64,000 nucleotides of DNA. Source: a bacterium (GTDB lineage: Bacteria; Hydrothermota; DG-26; JAUXAN01). The stretch spans positions 1-64,000 of the forward strand of contig JAUXAN010000003.1 in NCBI GenBank assembly GCA_030619885.1. Reading direction: 5' to 3'. Below are positions 29,147 through 39,900 of this stretch, piece by piece. A model generated the notes under the pieces. That model was not told the origin of the DNA and made no database searches. It saw nothing but the letters and a program-made list of their open reading frames with translations. A program made the position numbers and the translations under genes. Within the stretch, counting starts at the first letter, position 1. Each line of letters starts with the position of its first letter.

Positions 29147-29824
29147 ATGAAAGCGTGTTTTTTTGATTTTGGCGGAACATTGATGGACGACAAGAGTGAC
29201 AGACTTGCTCATCTGGAGGTCATAAAGAAGATAGAACAGACCTACAAGGTTGAGACCCCCTCAGAAAAGATACTCTCTCAACTGGAAACATATATAAGAT
29301 TTTTTGCAGAGAAACGTGCGAAGAGATGGATTAAATCAAAAAGTTTATTTTTAGATTCTTTTAAAAATATACTCGGTCTTGAAATCGACCCGGATTGGTT
29401 TATGAAAATCTACTACGATGCCCATAAACGATGCTGTAAATTATTTCCTTATGCTAAACAAGTATTGAAAGATGTGAAAGAGATGGGATGGTATTTGGGG
29501 CTCATCTCCGATATAGACGATGAGTATCTGTATTTTCAACTTGGTGAATTTTCTATAAGCGAAGACATTTTCGATTCGATAACCACATCCGATGCGGTGG
29601 GTGTTGGGAAACCGACCCCTTTGATATTCAAAACAGCACTCGATAAATGTGGAGGTGAGCCAAAAGTTGCTTTCTACATAGGAGATTCGCTTGATAAGGA
29701 TATAAAAGGGGCAAAGAGGATGGGTATGCAAACGATATGGTTTAAGGGCAATAAACACGAAGATGCAGATTATGTGATAAGTCAACTGAATGAAATCCCG
29801 CTGATTCTATCTAATGAAGGTTAG
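29147..29824 (+). CDS. HAD superfamily hydrolase
   Basis: ACFFDFGGTLMDDKSD, YLGLISDIDDEYL, VGVGKPTPLIFKTALDKCG, YIGDSLDKDIKGAKRMGMQTIWF. Confidence 0.85.
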   Translation: MKACFFDFGGTLMDDKSDRLAHLEVIKKIEQTYKVETPSEKILSQLETYIRFFAEKRAKRWIKSKSLFLDSFKNILGLEIDPDWFMKIYYDAHKRCCKLFPYAKQVLKDVKEMGWYLGLISDIDDEYLYFQLGEFSISEDIFDSITTSDAVGVGKPTPLIFKTALDKCGGEPKVAFYIGDSLDKDIKGAKRMGMQTIWFKGNKHEDADYVISQLNEIPLILSNEG

Positions 29825-30443
29825 CAAACTCGTTTCTTTTCTGAATTCAAAATATCCATTTAAAATCTCCTCCAGAGAGCCATTTAAAGTATTGATCTCC
29901 ACAATTCTATCTCAGCGTACCCGTGATGAAAATACCGAGATTGCATCTTCTAATCTGTTTTCAAAATATACCACACCCCAGGCTATAGCGGATGCAAGGC
30001 TCGAAGATATAGAGAGCCCAATCAAACCAGCAGGTTTTTACAGAGTAAAGGCAAGAAGGATAAGAGAAATTTCAAGAATCATACTGCGTAGGTTTAATGG
30101 TAGGGTGCCGTCTTCTTTTGAAGAACTGCTCACTCTACCAGGGGTAGGGAGAAAGACTGCAAATTGTGTTCTGGTATTTGCTTATGGGAAAGATGCACTA
30201 CCCGTAGATACCCATGTTCATCGTATATCAAACCGCCTCGGTTTAGTCTCGAGCAGAACTCCTCATCAGACTGAAGCCAAATTAAAATCTGTAATACCCA
30301 AGAGGCATTGGAAACCGATAAACGCACAACTCGTTCAGTTCGGTCGTGAAATATGCAGACCTATAAATCCACAATGCTCTATCTGTGGACTGAACGCTCT
30401 CTGTCAATTTAGAAAAAAGAGACTACAGATTAAACAGAAATAG
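29814..30443 (+). CDS. nth: Endonuclease III
   Basis: LISTILSQRTRDENT, LPGVGRKTANCVLVFAYG, VDTHVHRISNRLGLV, C-terminal 4Fe-4S cysteines CRPINPQCSICGLNALC. Confidence 0.95.
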   Translation: MKVSKLVSFLNSKYPFKISSREPFKVLISTILSQRTRDENTEIASSNLFSKYTTPQAIADARLEDIESPIKPAGFYRVKARRIREISRIILRRFNGRVPSSFEELLTLPGVGRKTANCVLVFAYGKDALPVDTHVHRISNRLGLVSSRTPHQTEAKLKSVIPKRHWKPINAQLVQFGREICRPINPQCSICGLNALCQFRKKRLQIKQK

Positions 30444-30525
30444 TAAGTTAGAATCTTTAAGAAAAGTTTTTGAAGGTAACCAAGTGGAAGGAATTTTCTT
30501 TTTTTCTCTGTGGGCAATTTTTTTC

Positions 30526-30555
30526 TTGACATTATCTCTGTTTTATTTTTATTAT
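30526..30555 (+). promoter_or_regulatory. Promoter of lpxD
   Basis: TTGACA (30526-30531) - 18 nt - TATTAT (30550-30555), 5 nt before ATG 30561. Confidence 0.5.
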
Positions 30556-30560
30556 ATAAT

Positions 30561-31574
30561 ATGAAGGTAAAAGAAATCGCCAGAGCTGTTGAAGGAAGAT
30601 TGATAGGAAATGGAACCATTGAGATAGAAAATGTTGTGCCTATCAAAGAAGCAAAGAAAGGGGATATTACTTTTTTTCATGATAAGAGATATATCAAATA
30701 TTTGCATAAAAGCAAGGCATCTTGCATAGTCGTTCCACAAGGGATGGAAGAGCTAACGACTACAGTCATAGAAGTAAAAAATCCTGCCCTTGCCTTTGCC
30801 AAAATTCTAAACTTTTTTGCTCCTCAAAAGAAAATGGAAAAGGGGATACATAATACTGCAATCATTGGAAAGAATGTATCTATCCACAAGACCGCATCTA
30901 TTCAAGCCTTCTGTTGCATCGGTGATGATGTGAGAATTGAAAAGGGTGTCTGTATCTTCCCTTATGTCTATGTCGGTTCAGGAACTACGATAAGGGAAAA
31001 CTCAAAGATTTATTCCAATGTAACAGTTAGAGAAAACTCAAAGATAGGAAAGAGGGTGATAATCCATTCTGGAACTGTAATAGGTTCGGATGGCTATGGA
31101 TATGTGAAGGGCGACGGTCATCATCGCAAGATTCCACAGATAGGAAAAGTAATAATTGAGGATGATGTCGAGATAGGTGCCAACACCGCTATAGACCGTG
31201 CAACCCTCGGCGCTACAGTGATAGGGCGAGGTACGAAGATAGATAATCTTGTCCATATAGGTCATAATGTAAGAATAGGAGAAAATTCGCTCATAATCGC
31301 CCAGGTTGGAATATCTGGCAGCGTAGAAATCGGTAAAAATTGTGTACTCGCAGGACAGGCAGGTATTAGTGACCATATAAAACTTGGAGATAATGTAATA
31401 GTTGGGGGTCAGGCAGGGGTTACAAAATCTTTCCCGTCCAATATGAAAATCTCCGGTTATCCTGCAAGACCCCACTCCGATGCGCAAAGGTCTTATGCAA
31501 CTATTTCAATGTTGCCTGAACTGCTGCATAGATTGAAGAATCTGGAAAAAAAATATGCAGAGAACATTAAATAA
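30561..31574 (+). CDS. lpxD: UDP-3-O-(acyl)glucosamine N-acyltransferase
   Basis: [44 protein letters not shown], hexapeptide repeats, GSDGYGYV; start set to 30561, not 30510. Confidence 0.95.
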   Translation: MKVKEIARAVEGRLIGNGTIEIENVVPIKEAKKGDITFFHDKRYIKYLHKSKASCIVVPQGMEELTTTVIEVKNPALAFAKILNFFAPQKKMEKGIHNTAIIGKNVSIHKTASIQAFCCIGDDVRIEKGVCIFPYVYVGSGTTIRENSKIYSNVTVRENSKIGKRVIIHSGTVIGSDGYGYVKGDGHHRKIPQIGKVIIEDDVEIGANTAIDRATLGATVIGRGTKIDNLVHIGHNVRIGENSLIIAQVGISGSVEIGKNCVLAGQAGISDHIKLGDNVIVGGQAGVTKSFPSNMKISGYPARPHSDAQRSYATISMLPELLHRLKNLEKKYAENIK

Positions 31575-32838
31575 AAAAGGTTCTTTTACTGGAACGGGGC
31601 TTCATACAGGAAACAAGACGACCATAACCTTTAATCCATCCCCAGATGATAGTGGAATCAAATTTGTGCGGACAGACCTCAAAGATAGACCCGTCATTGA
31701 AGCAGACATTGACCATGTAGTGGAGACTGATAGAGGAACGACCATATCTTTAAATGGCGTAAAAATCCACACGGTCGAACATGTGCTTGCGTCTATATCT
31801 GGTCTTGAAATTGATAATGTGAGAATCGAACTGAACGGTTCTGAACCACCTGTCGGCGACGGAAGTTCTCTACCATTTGTTGATACGATAAAAAAGGCAG
31901 GCATTAAAGAAGGGCAGAAAGAAAGGGACTATTATGTAATTCGCAAACCTTATGTTTTTTCCGATGGTGATGTTCATATAGTTGCAAATCCCGCAGATAA
32001 CTTGAAAGTATCGTTCACAATAGACTACCCGAATCCTATAGTGAAATCACAGTATATATCCCTGTCAATAGACCCGAAGACTTTTTCGAAGGAAATCGCA
32101 CCTGCAAGAACTTACTGTTTTGCTGAAGATGTGGAGAGGCTGAGAAGTAAGGGGTTGATAAAAGGCGGAAGTTTTGATAATGCAATAGTAATAACAAAAG
32201 ATGGTTTTATGAACGAAACACCACTCAGGTTTCCCAACGAGTTCGTGCGGCACAAAATAATTGACCTTCTTGGTGACCTGGCACTCTTGGGTGGTCCTCT
32301 CAATGCCCATATAATCTCTATAAAATCCGGCCATAGAACTAATGTTAAATTTATACAAAAGTTAAAAAAATATGTTCAAAAAGAAAAAGCTGGATCTTTT
32401 GATATTTCAAATATACTCGAAGTTATGCCTCATAGATACCCTTTCTTGCTCGTTGACAGAATCATTGAACTTGAACCCAAAAGGGTTGTTGGGATAAAAA
32501 ATGTCACTTTTAACGAACCTTACTTTCAAGGACATTTCCCTGGAGTGCCGGTAATGCCTGGTGTGCTCATTGTAGAGGCGATGGCTCAGGTAGGTGGGTT
32601 TCTTCTACTCCACTCGGTAGAGAAGAAAGAGAACAAACTCGTCTATTTTGTAGGAATAGATGGGATAAAATTCAGAAGACCTGTGAAACCTGGGGACCAA
32701 ATCAGGTTTGAACTCAATCTACTTAAACACAAGGCAAGGATGTACAAGATGTCAGGGCATGCATATGTGGATAATCACTTAGTATGCGAGGGCGAACTTC
32801 TTGCCCAGGTAGTGGAGAAACCAGATGGAAATAGATAA
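31555..32838 (+). CDS. lpxC-fabZ: Bifunctional LpxC deacetylase / FabZ dehydratase fusion
   Basis: Lpx[65 protein letters not shown]; Fab[38 protein letters not shown]. Confidence 0.95.
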   Translation: MQRTLNKKGSFTGTGLHTGNKTTITFNPSPDDSGIKFVRTDLKDRPVIEADIDHVVETDRGTTISLNGVKIHTVEHVLASISGLEIDNVRIELNGSEPPVGDGSSLPFVDTIKKAGIKEGQKERDYYVIRKPYVFSDGDVHIVANPADNLKVSFTIDYPNPIVKSQYISLSIDPKTFSKEIAPARTYCFAEDVERLRSKGLIKGGSFDNAIVITKDGFMNETPLRFPNEFVRHKIIDLLGDLALLGGPLNAHIISIKSGHRTNVKFIQKLKKYVQKEKAGSFDISNILEVMPHRYPFLLVDRIIELEPKRVVGIKNVTFNEPYFQGHFPGVPVMPGVLIVEAMAQVGGFLLLHSVEKKENKLVYFVGIDGIKFRRPVKPGDQIRFELNLLKHKARMYKMSGHAYVDNHLVCEGELLAQVVEKPDGNR

Positions 32839-33595
32839 GACAGCGATCGTAAGCTCTGAAGCGAAACTCGGAAAGAATGTGAAGATAGGTCCATTCAGCA
32901 CCATCGATAAGAATGTAACCATTGGTGATGGAACTAAGATAGGTCCGAACTGCCACATAACTGGATGGACAGAGATAGGGAAGAATTGTGATATCTTACA
33001 CGGGGTGGTAATCGGCAATCCACCACAGGATGTGAAATTTAAAGGTAAAAGGAGTTTTTGCGTCATAGGAGATGGAAACATGGTAAGGGAATATGTGACG
33101 ATCCATAGAGGTTCGGACTATGAGAGTAAGACGGTAATAGGTTCCAGTAATTTTTTAATGGCATATTCACATGTCGGACATAACTGCAACATTGGAAACG
33201 GCATAATACTCGCAAACGCAGCTAACCTCTCTGGATATGTTGAGGTAGAGGACTTTGCCTTCATATCAGGGCTTGTTCCTGTCCATCAATTCGTGAGAAT
33301 AGGCTGTTACTGTATGATCGGAGGTGGTTACAGAGTACCAAAAGATATTGTTCCATATTCACTTGCAGGTGGTTATCCGATCCGCATATGTGGGCTCAAT
33401 ACCGTGGGTCTGAAACGGCACAAGTTTAAAGCCGAAATAAGAAATATACTGAAGGAGGCATACAAGATAATATTTTTTTCCAACCTCAATACGCATCAGG
33501 CGATTGCAAGGGCAAAGACAGACCTCCCACAGAGAGAAGAGGTAAAACATCTGATAGAATTTATTGAGAATTCTACCAGGGGTATCGTAAAATGA
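32825..33595 (+). CDS. lpxA: UDP-N-acetylglucosamine acyltransferase
   Basis: IGPFSTIDKNVTIGDGTKIGPNCHITGWTEIG, NPPQDVKFKG, VREYVTIHRGSDYES, SHVGHNCNIGNGIILANAA, GLNTVGLKR. Confidence 0.96.
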   Translation: MEIDKTAIVSSEAKLGKNVKIGPFSTIDKNVTIGDGTKIGPNCHITGWTEIGKNCDILHGVVIGNPPQDVKFKGKRSFCVIGDGNMVREYVTIHRGSDYESKTVIGSSNFLMAYSHVGHNCNIGNGIILANAANLSGYVEVEDFAFISGLVPVHQFVRIGCYCMIGGGYRVPKDIVPYSLAGGYPIRICGLNTVGLKRHKFKAEIRNILKEAYKIIFFSNLNTHQAIARAKTDLPQREEVKHLIEFIENSTRGIVK

Positions 33596-34704
33596 ATAAA
33601 AAGTTAGAACTGGATGCAGTCTTAGAAGATATGGTTAAAAGGGAAGGTTCTGACCTTCATTTGAAAGTGGGAGAACCGCCTATGTACAGAATATTTGGAA
33701 AGCTTACCAGAAGCAGGTTTCCAATAGTAGATGACGAATCGATTAACAGGATGATATACGGTATTCTTACAGAAGAGAGGAGGGAGAGGTTCGAAAACGA
33801 GTCTGAATTGGACCTCTCATATGAAATTCTTGACTTTGCAAGATTCAGGATGAGTGTCTTTCGCCAGAGTGGTCACATAGGTGCGGTCTTTAGATATATA
33901 CCTTTAGAGATTAAGAGCATAGATGATTGGGAACTGCCTCCTGTGTTGAAAAGACTTGCACTTCTACGAGGTGGACTCATCCTCGTAACCGGGCCAACGG
34001 GTTCAGGCAAATCTACTACCCTCTCTGCAATGATACTCCATATAAATGAGAGTGTTCGCAGACATATCATAATTATAGAAGACCCTATAGAATTTCTTCA
34101 CAAGGATATAAAGTCTACCATAGAACAGTTAGAACTGGGTATAGACACCCTTTCTTTTGCCGATGCTTTGAAGTCGGTAGTGCGTCAATCACCCGACTTG
34201 ATAATGGTGGGTGAGGTAAGAGATCTGGATACTTTGAGAGAGGCATTGAATGCTGCAGAGACAGGACATTTAGTGCTGGCTACCTTGCACACTGCCGATG
34301 CTTCCCAGACTGTTGATAGAATCGTAGATATGCATCCCCCAGGTGAGATACACAAAGCCCGACTGCAACTATCGAACACCCTTCATGCAGTAATATCCGA
34401 ATCTCTACTCCGAAGATTGGAGGGGAAGGGTTTGGTTGCTGCATTTGATATACTGATATGCACCGACGCTGTTCGTACCTGTATTAGAGAAGGGAAAACC
34501 CATCAGATACCTTCAATAATTCAGACGGGGACAAAATTTGGAATGCAACTTTTGGATGACAATTTGAAGGAACTCTATCTCAACGGTATTGTTGCCTATG
34601 ATGAGGCGTTATCAAAATCGTCCAATCCGGATGATTTTGAGAAAAGCGTATCAAAACCTGCTTTTGCATCACTTAAGGAGCGTGTAAAGGATGGAGCTGG
34701 CTGA
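33592..34704 (+). CDS. PilT-type twitching motility ATPase (paralog 1)
   Basis: GSDLHLKVGEPPMYRIFG, VTGPTGSGKSTTLSAMI, IIEDPIEFLH, SPDLIMVGEVRDLDTLREALNAAETGHLVLATLHT, CIREGKTHQIPSIIQTG. Confidence 0.92.
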   Translation: MNKKLELDAVLEDMVKREGSDLHLKVGEPPMYRIFGKLTRSRFPIVDDESINRMIYGILTEERRERFENESELDLSYEILDFARFRMSVFRQSGHIGAVFRYIPLEIKSIDDWELPPVLKRLALLRGGLILVTGPTGSGKSTTLSAMILHINESVRRHIIIIEDPIEFLHKDIKSTIEQLELGIDTLSFADALKSVVRQSPDLIMVGEVRDLDTLREALNAAETGHLVLATLHTADASQTVDRIVDMHPPGEIHKARLQLSNTLHAVISESLLRRLEGKGLVAAFDILICTDAVRTCIREGKTHQIPSIIQTGTKFGMQLLDDNLKELYLNGIVAYDEALSKSSNPDDFEKSVSKPAFASLKERVKDGAG

Positions 34705-35743
34705 GTTATTACTTACGATGCACCAGAATAAGGCATCTGACCTCATTCTGAAGGTGGATAGTCCACCTCTCGTGAGGATAGATGGTGAAATCGTTCCGCT
34801 CGATATGGAAAGACTGAAACCTGTGGATGCATTGAATATCATGAAGAGTATAGCAGATGAGAAACAGTTGGGTGTATTCAAAGAGAAGAAAGTAGTTGAC
34901 ATCGCATTTACCATACCAGAATTGGCGAGGTTCAGGGTGAATATATTTCGACAGAGAAAAAACATCGGGCTCGTATTTCGGCTAATTCCACTCCAGATTC
35001 CTAAGATTGAGGAACTCAATCTACCAAAAATCTTAACCGATCTTGTGTTGAGACCGAGAGGACTCGTGATTTTAACAGGACCTTCAGGTTGTGGTAAGTC
35101 GTTTACCATAGCAGGAATGATAGAATATAGAAACCAGAATAAGGAGTGTCATATAGTTACGATAGAGGACCCGATAGAATTTGTGTTTAAGGATGAGAAG
35201 GCTTTGATAAACCAGAGAGAAGTTGGAGGCGACACTCTTTCTTATTCGAGGGCACTGAAGGCTGTACTGAGGCATGACCCTGACTGTATAGTTATCAGTG
35301 AGTTGAAAGACCTTACGACTATCTCACAAACAATCACTGCTGCAGAGACAGGGCATTTAGTGCTGACTACCTTGCACACAGTAGGAGCTGTTCCAACGAT
35401 AGAACGTCTAATAGATGTATTCCCAGGACATCAACAGCAGCAGGTAAGGATGCAGATTTCAGCAAATCTGATTGGCGTTATAACACAGGTGCTGGTAAAA
35501 AAGAAGGAAGGAGGAAGAATACCAGCATTTGAGATACTGATTTCCACTGCTGCTATCAGGAATTTAATCAGAGAGGGAAAGACCCATCAAATAAACAGTC
35601 TTATACAGACGGGTCATAAATCAGGAATGATTCTTTTGAACCAATCTCTGGCGCAACTTGTAAAAAGCAATGTAGTATCCACTGATGATGCACTCTCTGT
35701 CTCTTCTGACAGGACACAACTCCGCAGTTTAATCGGTGCGTAG
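34691..35743 (+). CDS. PilT/PilU-type ATPase (paralog 2, atypical Walker B)
   Basis: KASDLILKVDSPPLVRIDG, LTGPSGCGKSFTIAGMI, TIEDPIEFVF, DPDCIVISELKDLTTISQTITAAETGHLVLTTLHT, LIREGKTHQINSLIQTG. Confidence 0.9.
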   Translation: MELAELLLTMHQNKASDLILKVDSPPLVRIDGEIVPLDMERLKPVDALNIMKSIADEKQLGVFKEKKVVDIAFTIPELARFRVNIFRQRKNIGLVFRLIPLQIPKIEELNLPKILTDLVLRPRGLVILTGPSGCGKSFTIAGMIEYRNQNKECHIVTIEDPIEFVFKDEKALINQREVGGDTLSYSRALKAVLRHDPDCIVISELKDLTTISQTITAAETGHLVLTTLHTVGAVPTIERLIDVFPGHQQQQVRMQISANLIGVITQVLVKKKEGGRIPAFEILISTAAIRNLIREGKTHQINSLIQTGHKSGMILLNQSLAQLVKSNVVSTDDALSVSSDRTQLRSLIGA

Positions 35744-35883
35744 TCCATATTTTCCCTCTCTCAAGAACACCTAACCCCATACCTGTGACCTCTTTCCGTA
35801 TTTATCCGTCCATTCCATACGGATACTGCGCAACGGATCCAGAGATGTCAACATCAGTGCAGTGAGAACTCTGCAGTTTTCTC

Positions 35884-35912
35884 TTGACACATCGTCCTTT
35901 TTGAGGTATATT
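35884..35912 (+). promoter_or_regulatory. Promoter of neuB-like gene
   Basis: TTGACA (35884-35889) - 17 nt - TATATT (35907-35912), ATG at 35920. Confidence 0.55.
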
Positions 35913-35919
35913 AAAAAAG

Positions 35920-36960
35920 ATGAGAAAGATAAAAATAGGAGATAGGTTTATAGGAAACGGCGAACCTATCTATATCATTGGAGAAGCAGGTGTGAATCAT
36001 AACGGAAACTTGGATTTAGCCTTTGAACTCGTTGATATAGCAAAAGACGCAGGATGCGATGCGGTTAAGTTTCAGACATTCATTGCAGAAGATGTGGTTT
36101 CAAAATATGCCCCAAAAGCCCCTTACCAGAAAGCTCTCAACGGAAGTCAGTTAGATATGGCAAAGAGGCTCGAATTGAAATTTGAGGATTTTAAAAAACT
36201 CAAAATATATTCCGATAAAAAGGGTATCACCTTCTTGTCTACTCCGTTCGATCCAAGAAGTGTCGACTTTCTTGATGAACTTGGGGTTCCCTTATTCAAA
36301 GTGGGTTCAGGGGAACTCACCAACCTTCCATTTCTAAAATACATTGCAGAAAAAAGACGCCCTGTTATACTCTCAACGGGTATGTCCACACTTGGTGAGA
36401 TAGAAGAGGCATTGGGAACGATCCAATCTGCAAAAAACGAAAATGTGGCACTTCTTCACTGCACTTCAAACTATCCATCCACTCTAAAAAGTTGCAACCT
36501 TCTGGCTATAAAAACCCTTAAAGAGGTTTTTGATACACCTGTTGGCTACTCTGACCATACATTGAGTCTATCGGTGCCTTCCGCATCAGTGGCACTTGGT
36601 GCATGCATTATTGAAAAACATTTCACAAAGGATAGAAATTTGCCGGGTCCAGACCACCGTGCATCTGTGGACCCTTATCAATTAAAACAGATGGTATGTA
36701 TGGTGAGGGAAACAGAAGAGGCACTCGGTTGTGCTTTGAAAAGGCCACAGGATGAAGAATTAGAAGTAGCAAAGGTAACACGCAGGTCAATAGTAGCTGC
36801 TGTGTGTATAAAAAAGGGCACAGAGATAAAAAGAGAGATGGTAACATTGAAAAGACCGGGATATGGAATGCCACCCAAGTTCCTAAAATTCGTTTTTGGA
36901 AGAACTGCGAAAAGAGATATTGCAAAAGATGAGATTATAAAATTGGAGGATTTGAAATAG
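35920..36960 (+). CDS. neuB: N-acetylneuraminate/pseudaminate synthase family
   Basis: IIGEAGVNHNGNLDLAFELVDIAKDAGCDAVKFQTF, FLSTPFD, KVGSGELTNLPFL, LSTGMSTLGEIEEAL, C-terminal SAF-like RRSIVAAVCIKKGTEI. Confidence 0.93.
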   Translation: MRKIKIGDRFIGNGEPIYIIGEAGVNHNGNLDLAFELVDIAKDAGCDAVKFQTFIAEDVVSKYAPKAPYQKALNGSQLDMAKRLELKFEDFKKLKIYSDKKGITFLSTPFDPRSVDFLDELGVPLFKVGSGELTNLPFLKYIAEKRRPVILSTGMSTLGEIEEALGTIQSAKNENVALLHCTSNYPSTLKSCNLLAIKTLKEVFDTPVGYSDHTLSLSVPSASVALGACIIEKHFTKDRNLPGPDHRASVDPYQLKQMVCMVRETEEALGCALKRPQDEELEVAKVTRRSIVAAVCIKKGTEIKREMVTLKRPGYGMPPKFLKFVFGRTAKRDIAKDEIIKLEDLK

Positions 36961-39900
36961 ATGCAAAACTATTATGATAATATAGTTGGTGTCTTAAAGA
37001 CCATCAGAAATAGAGAAGTGAAGTTTTCTTTATACTCTCACTCTTTGATTCTATTTTTAACTCTTGCTTCGGTGCTCTTACTATACATAATTTTCAGTAT
37101 ATTTATTCACTCACCCGTATTGGATAAGATATTTTTATTCACTTCTTTCGCTCCGATTGCTTTCTTTCTGGGATATTCTCTCTTTCGGGGCTTGAAGATA
37201 TGGCCACTCGAAAGCGTCTGTATCAGAATTGAAAACAGGTTTCCTCAATACAAGGATAAGATATTACCTGCTGTGCAGTTATTTAGAAAAAGAGACTCGA
37301 AGGAAAATTATTCAGAGGCTTTAATAAATACCATACTTTTTAATATTGATAAACTTTTTAAAAAATTAGATATAAATGGACTGGTTGATAAATCGAGACT
37401 GCAAAGCCTCGAAAGAATTGCACTTGGAAGTTTTATCTTTATACTCGCTCTTGCGGCTTTTATACCGTCTAAATTTTACCTTCCGCTGTTTCTATTTGGA
37501 AAGTATCAAAGTTACCATAAGACTATATTGAAAGTCTTCCCCAAGGATGCAGAGGTCATAAAAGGCGATGATGTAGTAGTTACGGTGCACACACTCGGCA
37601 GACCACCCAAAGAGGTCTTTCTCTGTTTAAAAGAAGATGGAAGCAGTTGGAGAAGAAAAGACCTGTATGAAAAAGAGAAGGGTATATACCAGACAGAACT
37701 TTTAAATTTGCAAAGGGATTTGACTTACTACGCTGCTACAGATAAGCGTAAAAGTAAATCTTATCTCCTATCGATTGTAGAACTGCCAGAGATAACAAAC
37801 CTGAGCCTCAAGTTTTTCTACCCTGCTTATACAAAACTTCCCCCGCTTACTCTAAATGAAAATAACGGAGACATCCTCTCAATCGTTGGAACGGCGGTGG
37901 AAATTGAAGGAGAGTCGAGTAATGAACTTTCTGAATGTGAAGCAGTATTCAGTGACTTCACAATCAAAACTGGCAGAGTCAGGGAGAATAGTTTCAAGCT
38001 CAACCTTACCGTTGTGAAGGCTCTCAGTTATCATATCGAAATTGAAGATAGATTTGGGAATAGAAATCGGGAACCTATCGAATATACGATAGCGCCGGTT
38101 ATAGATGAATTCCCCTCAATAAAAATTCTCTACCCTGCTAAAGATATTGAGCTGCCAAGAGAGATGGAGGTAGATATAGAATGTAAGGTACTGGACGATT
38201 TTGGAATAACGAAGACCGAACTTTGTTACAAAACAGATGATGACTCATCCGTGATAGAAATTTCTGACCTTGCAGGTGATGTTTCAGAGAAGGTATTAAC
38301 TTATAGATGGGATTTAACTACACTTGGTCTCCTCCCCGGTGATCTGGTTGAATACTATCTTAAAACTTTTGATAACGACACTTACTCTGGTCCCAAGAGT
38401 GCGAGGAGTAAACTCTATACGATCAGATTTCCAACTATGCTCGAAATATATAAAAAGGTTGCAAAAAAGCAGACAGAAAGTATGGATGAGATGAGTGAAC
38501 TACTACCAGAGCAGCGCAGGTTGAAAGAGGAACTTGAGAGAATAATAGAAGAACTCAAGACGACGAATGTTCTATCATGGGGAGAGAAAAAATCTACAGA
38601 GGAGCTTATCAAACACCAGCAAGAACTGATGGAGAGAATGGAAAAGACCGTATCCGATTTAAAGGGTGCAATTGAGGAGATGAATAAGTCGGTGATAGTT
38701 GATGAGGAAGCGTTAAAAAAGATGCAAGAGATTGCAGAACTTCTCTCTGAGGTATTGACAGAGGAGATGAAGAAAGCCCTTCAAAAATTGCAGGATGCGA
38801 TGGAGAGTATGAATCCTGAAGAGGTCAAAAAAGCCCTCGAGGAGTTGAGGCTCTCTCAGAAAGAGTTGAAAGAGAGACTGGACCGCACACTTGAAATATT
38901 AACCCGGTTGAGACAGGAACAGAAACTGAAGGAACTACTTTGCGAGTTGGACCAACTGATTGCTGAAGAGGAGAGTCTGAGGGATAGAACAGAAAAAGAT
39001 TCAGAACTCGAACCTCTATCATCACACCAGGAGGATATAAGGAGACATCTTGAAGAGATAAAGAACGATGTGGATAAATTGAGTGAAGAACTTGCTGATA
39101 GTGATTATGAAGTTTCATTTTCACTTAAGGAAGAGGTCAAAAATCTTACGGAAATATCTCAAAAAATGGCTGAAATTTCTTCTTCACTTTTAGAAGAGAA
39201 CAGAAAAGAGGCATTATCAAAAGAAGGCGAAGTGCTTTCAAATTTATCGAGTCTGAGAGAAGGGCTTGCGAGTGCTTCTGCATCCCTCGTATCGGAGAGA
39301 AAGAAAGAACTCGAAAAGGCGATAAACAATGTCATTAAAGACCTACTATATCTTTCCAGACGGCAGGAGGAGATAAACAGAAAGATTGCAGATGCCCAAA
39401 AATCATCGAGTGTGGATACCAGAGAATTGGCGGTCATGGAAGAAAATCTAAAAATGGGGTTAAGGCGAGCAGCAGATAATGTGTATAATCTCTCTCAAAA
39501 GACCCTCTTCATTCAACCTGTTACTGGGATGCATCTCGGAAGGGCGATTGCAGGTCTCGAATCAGGAAAAGCAAGTCTGGAAAATGGGGATCCGCGGCGT
39601 GCATTCACTAAAGGGATTGGTATTATGTCCAGTTTGAATCAGGCAACATTGACTCTTTTGGAATCTCAGAATGAACTCTCCGCCGCTTCATCATCTGCAG
39701 GATTACAGGAGGCTATGCAAAAATTGGCTGGACTTACCGCTCGTCAGGCAGCTTTGAACAAGGCGACACAGGAACTCTTTTCATTTGGAGAAGGTTTAAG
39801 TATGGAAGCGAGGGCATCTATGGCAAGACTTGCGGCAGAACAGGAGGCGATAAGGAAGGGGATGGAGGGTGTGGCAAGCACATTCGATGAACGAGCAGAG

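Noticed and set aside
38415-38612. Antisense ORFs across long coding genes (this one and many similar)
   Set aside because: Shadow ORFs opposite strong coding frames; no independent evidence.
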